DNA from: Tubiluchus corallicola
Taxonomy: Eukaryota > Priapulida > Priapulimorpha > Priapulimorphida > Tubiluchidae
NCBI GenBank assembly: GCA_030141605.1
Contig: JAQGDQ010000263.1
Span: forward strand, 62,001-126,000
Direction: 5' to 3'
Length of the DNA stretch: 64,000 bases
The position numbers and the translations under genes are program-made. Numbering within the stretch: position 1 is the stretch's first letter; each line of letters opens with the position of its first letter. This document shows, in pieces, positions 59,381 through 64,000 of this stretch. The notes below the pieces were generated by a model that was not told the origin of the DNA, searched no databases, and saw only the letters and a program-made list of their open reading frames with translations.

Positions 59381-59671
59381 CAGTAGTATGCATTGTGCCG
59401 GACTGCATGATTTAGGTACCCCGGGGAAATTTTTTTACTTATATTTTATTTTTCCCCTTCAAATAATGAGACTTTTCCAAACCCTAATCTGAGGGCTCTG
59501 GCCCTAACCCTAGCTGTTAACCCTAGCTCTAACCTTAACCCCCTCCAAATAATTAGGATTAGGGTTTGGAATGGTCTCATTATTTGAAGGGGGAAATAAA
59601 AAAATTCCCTGGGGGGTCAGTCACCAACCCCGGTCCCTAAATCATGCAGTCCGGCACAATGCACTCTACTG
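59381..59671. mobile_element. MITE with 36-bp inverted ends and telomere-like core
   Basis: CAGTAGTATGCATTGTGCCG at the left faces its near-perfect complement at the right (ending GGCACAATGCACTCTACTG). The arms extend through GACTGCATGATTTAGG. The whole 290 bp is nearly palindromic: a second pair, CAAATAATGAGAC and GTCTCATTATTTG, lies inside. The middle holds AACCCTAATC, GCCCTAACCCTAGC and ATTAGGATTAGGGTTTGG. It sits 75 bp after exon 5 of the cyclase. Confidence 0.85.
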
Positions 59672-60480
59672 ATGACTGTTTGGCAAGGACCTTGATTCTG
59701 GATAGACAGACTGTTGTCCTTGTGTTTCTCCATATCGAACAACCTCACCTTCGCTAACGATGTCACTCTGTTTACTCAATCGATGGGTACAATCCCACGT
59801 GCTTTCAATGGAAGATGCCCTTGTCACTCGCCATCAGCTGAGCCAAGTCTGTGTCAGATTTTACACCACCCAGATCCCACATCCCAGTTGTAGAACTGAC
59901 TTCGTCTACCTTGACTCGAAGGCTAGATTCGAACACATGTCCAAAACCGAAATTCAGAGATCATCAATCTAGTGAGGAGTGCCCTTTGGTCGATTGCTTT
60001 GGCCACCTGGTGAAACCGTGAGGGTCTGACCCAGCAATAAGATCTGCCTGACAAAGGAACTCCGTCTATTGGAATCCTGTATTGAAATCTTAGTTCTACT
60101 TTGCGGCAGCAAAATGTGGACTCTTTCCAGGAATGTCTTCAAGCGTTTGGACTCCTTCTGTTGAAGCCGTGTGCATTCCACTTCTTACTTGCGTCACCAA
60201 TGAAGATATGTGTCACTAGGAACACAACCATGACCATCATCACCTGGCAATGTCATCTGCATCTCTCTGGCCATCTGGCGTGTTTGAGAAGTCTGTCCGT
60301 GCCAGAAAGTCTTCTCCGCTGCCTTCCATTGATGAACTAATCCCATCCCCGGGTTGCCATAGGCCTTTCTCTTGGTTCGGCAGATGGCGTCTTGCCCTCT
60401 CATGGACCTTGCCAGTCTCGCCCTCTCATGGACCTTGCCAATGACGAAGCTCCCATCCGTTGCCTGAGCGCCACAGTCAC
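59672..60480. other. GC-richer insertion of unknown origin in cyclase intron 5
   Basis: About 800 bp with clearly higher GC than the surrounding intron and moderately long open frames on both strands (60101-60340 plus; 59969-60181 and 60194-60403 minus). The minus-strand peptides include CRTKRKAYGNPGMGLVHQWK. A 22-bp block, CCCTCTCATGGACCTTGCCA in part, is duplicated at about 60393 and 60421. It reads like an old coding insert, such as a retroelement or processed copy, but I cannot identify it. Confidence 0.4.
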
Positions 60481-60890
60481 TTAGGTGACTATAAGCACAA
60501 AGAATTAGTAAAGTCTTGAATACCTAGCCAGATAAATCATCAGTCCAGCTTGTATGCAATACGTACATGAAAAAGCAGCAGATTAGAATAACATTGTTTT
60601 TGATGTTTCACCACTATATTATAGCCACTAGGGGGTATTCCATCCAATCCCTCAACACTCCTTGCAGAATCTTCAAACAAAACAGTGTTTATGGAAAAAG
60701 TGAACTGTCCAAGGCTTATCAGTGTCTCGATTGCAAATGGACTCGGGTTGTGTAAGCTTTTACATACTGCAGATACAGTCATAATTGCGCGACTGCATTT
60801 TTTTTGAACTTTTCCGTCAAAAAACTCATTGGTGAACAATGCCTTTTTTAAAAAATGTTTGCAATAAACTAAAGATATGGTTCGTTTTAG

Positions 60891-60972
60891 GTTGTTGACG
60901 TATTAAATGTGCTGTATACTAAGCTAGATCGGATAGTAGACAAGTATGATGCTTACAAAGTTGAAACTATAG
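60891..60972 (+). CDS. NIT-domain guanylate cyclase, exon 6
   Basis: Acceptor TTCGTTTTAG, 82 bp, donor ATAG|GTAAGT; phase 0 in, phase 1 out. It reads VVDVLNVLYTKLDRIVDKYD then AYKVETI (residues 415-441). This is the class III cyclase helix followed by the Y-K-V-E-T-I strand. Glu439 occupies the position that selects guanine in guanylate cyclases (Lys in adenylate cyclases). Confidence 0.95.
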
Positions 60973-61608
60973 GTAAGTTAACTAAGTTATAACAAACTGT
61001 GTTAGACTTAGTTTATGTAAGTAAACAATGATACTAATTTACTATGATAAATGCATATTACTTACCCAAAGTTCTACTGGCAACATATTACTACATTCTA
61101 CTGTACAATATTAAACGTGACTACAGTAATTCAATTTTGCGCAAACTCGCGGATATATGGGTCAATTTTTCTTTTTCGTGACTAACTATGATGAACTCTT
61201 AAAGTCTTGGGTCTTCTTTACAGGTTTTTCACTAGTTTACAGGTTGAATTATTTCGTAAATTATTGAAAGGTGAACTAAATTGCTCTAATTTGTATAAGT
61301 TCATTAGCAGCAATATTTTTTGCTAATCTCTCTTGACTGACACCAGCCTAGTCCTACAGGTTGAAACTTCCTAAGCCCATGACACTATTAGTATAAATAA
61401 ACCTGACACAACTATACACCAATACCAGTCAATGTGTCAAATGCGTGTTGACAATATACACAGTCATGTGTTTATGAAAAATACTTTGACAGTCAATATG
61501 CTTTATGGTCTACGGTATTTTTGGTGTCAGGTTTTACAATCATGGAACTCAGACTGTACAGCTCTACGTACGTGCAGAGTCTGTATTTTTAATTAATTAA
61601 ATTTACAG

Positions 61609-61767
61609 GCGATGCGTACATGGTCGTAAGTGGCGCACCCAATCGAAACGGCAAAAGACATGCTAAAGTGATTGCTTGTCTAGCGCTTGAATTACGCGAA
61701 CGTACGGAAGACACTGTCACAACGTGTGATGGAAAGAGGCTCTTACTAAGGTTTGGAATCAATACAG
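61609..61767 (+). CDS. NIT-domain guanylate cyclase, exon 7
   Basis: Acceptor AATTTACAG, 159 bp, donor ACAG|GTAAAT; phase 1 in and out. It gives (G)DAYMVVSGAPNRNGKRHAKV, then IACLALELRERTEDTVTTCD and GKRLLLRFGINT (residues 442-494). Asp443 is the second metal ligand, 44 residues after Asp399 as in soluble guanylate cyclases. HAKVIACLALEL matches the helix normally read as HA-x-x-IA-x-MAL, and LLLRFGINTG matches (L/I)-R-(I/V)-G-(I/L)-(H/N)-(T/S)-G. Confidence 0.95.
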
Positions 61768-61855
61768 GTAAATCCGTAGTTTTATCCTATAAAGACATGA
61801 ATAGTTTTAATTACACTGTACCGCATTCTGCATTTCTGGAGCACTGTCCGTTTAC

Positions 61856-62386
61856 AGCTTCGGTTCCCAACCTGGGGTAGGCCTACTAGTATCCCTTGGG
61901 GGTACCAACGAACAGCACAAGGGGTACCCCGAGAAGCCTTTTAGGCAATTTTAAAAAAGTAGTGATATAATAATATGCAGGTGATTCAGACATCTTTGTT
62001 GTCTGTGTCAACAATTCGTGCTGTTTGGTCGAGGTATTGACCCCTGTCCACTGCAAAGCTTTCAGTGAACCCTTTCCTGTGTGAAGCAGGCTTTTCAACG
62101 ATGGTGACAATCAAGACAAAAGCCTGAAACCGCCTAGGCATCCTCGAAGACATGAGAGTCAATCTGTCGCATATTGAACCGCAATTCAAAAAGATAGTTT
62201 CTGCTGTGCAACAGAAGCCATCTCATTCAACTCTCATTTAGTGAACTTCATTTGAGCAATACGTATATAATAAAAATATTTATGACATTACCTCAGTCGT
62301 GGTTCTTCATTTTGGTTATTGCGTGCGAAAGGGTACCAGGAGATTAGGGGCACGTGGAAATCCAAAAGGTTGGGAACTAAAGGTTC
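61856..62386 (+). pseudogene. Decayed hAT transposon with transposase C-terminus, cyclase intron 7
   Basis: Inverted ends GGTTCCCAACCTGGGG (left) and GGTTGGGAACT (right) are the common hAT/ZBED type. On the plus strand an interrupted frame reads AGFSTMVTIKTKA, a stop, then NRLGILEDMRVNLSHIEPQF and KKIVSAVQQKPSHS. This is the conserved C-terminus of ZBED-like hAT transposases (C-E-x-G-F-S-x-M-x-x-I-K-T-K ... N-x-L-x-x-x-x-R-(L/V)-x-L-(S/T)-x-I-x-P). The in-frame stop and missing catalytic part show it is dead. Confidence 0.75.
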
Positions 62387-62389
62387 ATA

Positions 62390-63675
62390 GTAGTGATGTA
62401 AAAATTATCAAAGGAAATTAGAAAAGAAAACGATCTCACTTTATTTTGCTTCATAAATTTATAATGGTGCGTTATTACAGTTTACCCCATAGAAGTCAAG
62501 CGATTCATGTATTGCAAAACAACGCAAAGCATACAGAACTGATATTAGCATGTAAGCGGAGTCGGGAAATGATCGCATTCCTCCTACAGAAGAAACTGAA
62601 ACTGAATAGTTAAAAACCGACGAGGCCATGACAAAGAACATTTAATTTTGAGTAAAAAATGCTTACCACCTTAATATCTAGTAGTACCGCCATTTTGAGT
62701 TCAGAGGACCATGAATGGACAAGTGGCCTGATTAATGATGGTTTTACAATGGGTGTCATAACACATTTCTTGAAGGGACTTTTTTCGTTTTCGATTTCTG
62801 GCAATAAGAAGCGGAAAAAAGTTAAAAATAAATTAAATAGGAGATAGTATTGTAGCGTGGGCATTGTACATAGAGTCCATAGATATGCTCTTGTAAGCAG
62901 GAAAAAGATTTCTGTTCTTGCCAGAGGAGAGAGAGAGACGGTGTTTGGTGTCCGTCTGCTTGTTTTTGTCTGATGTTCTGGAAATTAATACAATTAGTGT
63001 TTATGACTAATTAGAGTTTGTTGGTGTTTGCTATTCAGCGTGGTTGTTGAATGGTCTGTCTAGAGAGCTTTGGTCCTGACAAATAGCAAGGTTGAAACAA
63101 CGTAGAGTTGTATCTTATATTATAATACGGAATTGAGTAACGACTACAGTTATAGACAGTCTGACGGCATGGCCGCGGGTAACAGTATAATGATTAAAGT
63201 AATTAAAAAATGTGTTTACACCTACTTGTGATAACTTTGGTATAGTGGAGCAATAAGCCTTTTCACAGTTTCGTTGTGCGCACGCGCAATTGCTGTAGGT
63301 CAAAGGTTAAGTGTACTACAGTAACGCGTCGTCTTAACTACAACCGTCATGTGACATGTGGATTAAGTAAAGTCATCTGCAGAATCAGTTTGGAAACTTC
63401 AGTTGTTTTACGTGGACTTTACTTAATTATGCATTAGTCTGTGCACAGAGTGATTTACTATCAGGATTTGGCCTGGAAACGAGAAAAAATGAACTAAGTA
63501 AGATTCTAGCTACCCGTTAAAACTGCTACTATTACAATAGTATGGGCTGGGAAGCGTTTTCAAGTGTACACAAATGCGTTGTCTGCTACACTTAACTTTT
63601 GACCTTTTCACCATCATCACCAATTGCTGGAACTGTGAAAAGGTTTATTATAGATATCATTTTTTCACTGTTTAG
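62390..63675. other. Intron 7 of the cyclase, remaining part
   Basis: Mostly unremarkable AT-rich sequence. Around 62660-62700 the minus strand reads NGGTTRY then stop, faintly like a Tc1-type transposase C-terminus, but too short to call. Confidence 0.4.
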
Positions 63676-63768
63676 GCCCAGTTGTAGATGGTGTTGTAGG
63701 AATAAAGATGCCACGTTATTGTCTTTTTGGCGAAACTATTACTATAGCCAATCAAATGCAATCAACTG
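63676..63768 (+). CDS. NIT-domain guanylate cyclase, exon 8 (last in window)
   Basis: Acceptor TTCACTGTTTAG, 93 bp, donor ACTG|GTAAAG; phase 1 in and out. It reads (G)[20 protein letters not shown] then [10 protein letters not shown] (residues 495-525, plus one base). Cys510 in PRYCLFG is the second guanine-selecting residue. Canonical catalytic subunits follow with V-N-x-(A/T)-S-R-M; here Thr517 replaces the Asn and Gln521 the Arg. The V-T-x-A-N-(K/Q) pattern is that of alpha subunits of soluble guanylate cyclase. The rest of the domain lies beyond the right edge. Confidence 0.93.
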
Positions 63769-64000
63769 GTAAAGGTAAAAAGAGTCTGATACCAAAAAAT
63801 TTTGTTTTTGTTGATATTGTTTTTTTCTTATACCTAATTATACCTTTACTAGTAATTTCGTAGCGCATATAATTTTTAATTTATTAATTTAAGAAGGGTA
63901 GCTGACTCGATGACACAAAGGTCTTTCTCTTGCAACTTCTTAATCACTTGTTAACATATATTTTCTTCCTTTTATATATAAATTTATAAATTCTATATGT
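63769..64000. other. Intron 8 of the cyclase (open at window end)
   Basis: AT-rich intron sequence. The next exon should start in phase 1 and encode the last strands of the cyclase (x-I-x-V-S-x-x-T). Confidence 0.6.

Noticed and set aside
62660-62700. Tc1-type transposase C-terminus (NGGTTRY stop) on the minus strand
   Set aside because: Too short; the upstream frame is broken and no inverted ends were found.

Overview
This is a window of animal nuclear DNA, not bacterial or viral. It is AT-rich, its genes are split into short exons with GT/AG borders, and most of it is intron or intergenic DNA full of tandem repeats and decayed transposons. Telomere-type TTAGGG runs, 3' fragments of non-LTR retrotransposons, many non-autonomous DNA transposons (8-bp and TTAA target duplications) and a receptor-like guanylate cyclase with a NIT sensor domain all suggest a marine invertebrate. 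I cannot name the species or phylum.

Layout. (1) 0-18.7 kb: no convincing gene; microsatellites, transposon remnants, and one roughly 1-kb composite repeat present in inverted orientation at 11.1-12.1 and 15.6-16.6 kb, carrying a tRNA-like SINE head. (2) 18.7-20.3 kb, minus strand: two clean exons of a semaphorin (start of the sema domain). (3) 23.8-27.7 kb: a perfectly bounded hAT-type element, a TTAA-bounded element and a textbook 5'-truncated LINE insertion with a 13-bp target duplication. (4) 31.0-40.7 kb, plus strand: exons of an unrecognised gene whose reading phases mostly agree, ending in a stop codon and an AATAAA signal; one intron holds a 3.4-kb satellite with a 32-bp monomer and a 1,217-bp higher-order unit. 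(5) 41-51.7 kb: no convincing gene; satellites, microsatellites and hAT-type elements. (6) 51.9 kb to the end, plus strand: eight exons of a membrane guanylate cyclase (transmembrane helix, NIT domain, second helix, coiled linker, cyclase), running off the right edge. A rhodopsin-class GPCR pseudogene lies antisense in its first intron.

The cyclase is the main biological result. Its eight exons join in one continuous frame of 525 codons. It keeps both metal-binding Asp residues and the guanine-selecting Glu and Cys, but the Asn and Arg that stabilise the transition state are replaced by Thr and Gln, as in alpha subunits of soluble guanylate cyclase. It may therefore need a partner subunit. 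The semaphorin, the unknown gene and the cyclase are separate transcription units; nothing suggests they work together.
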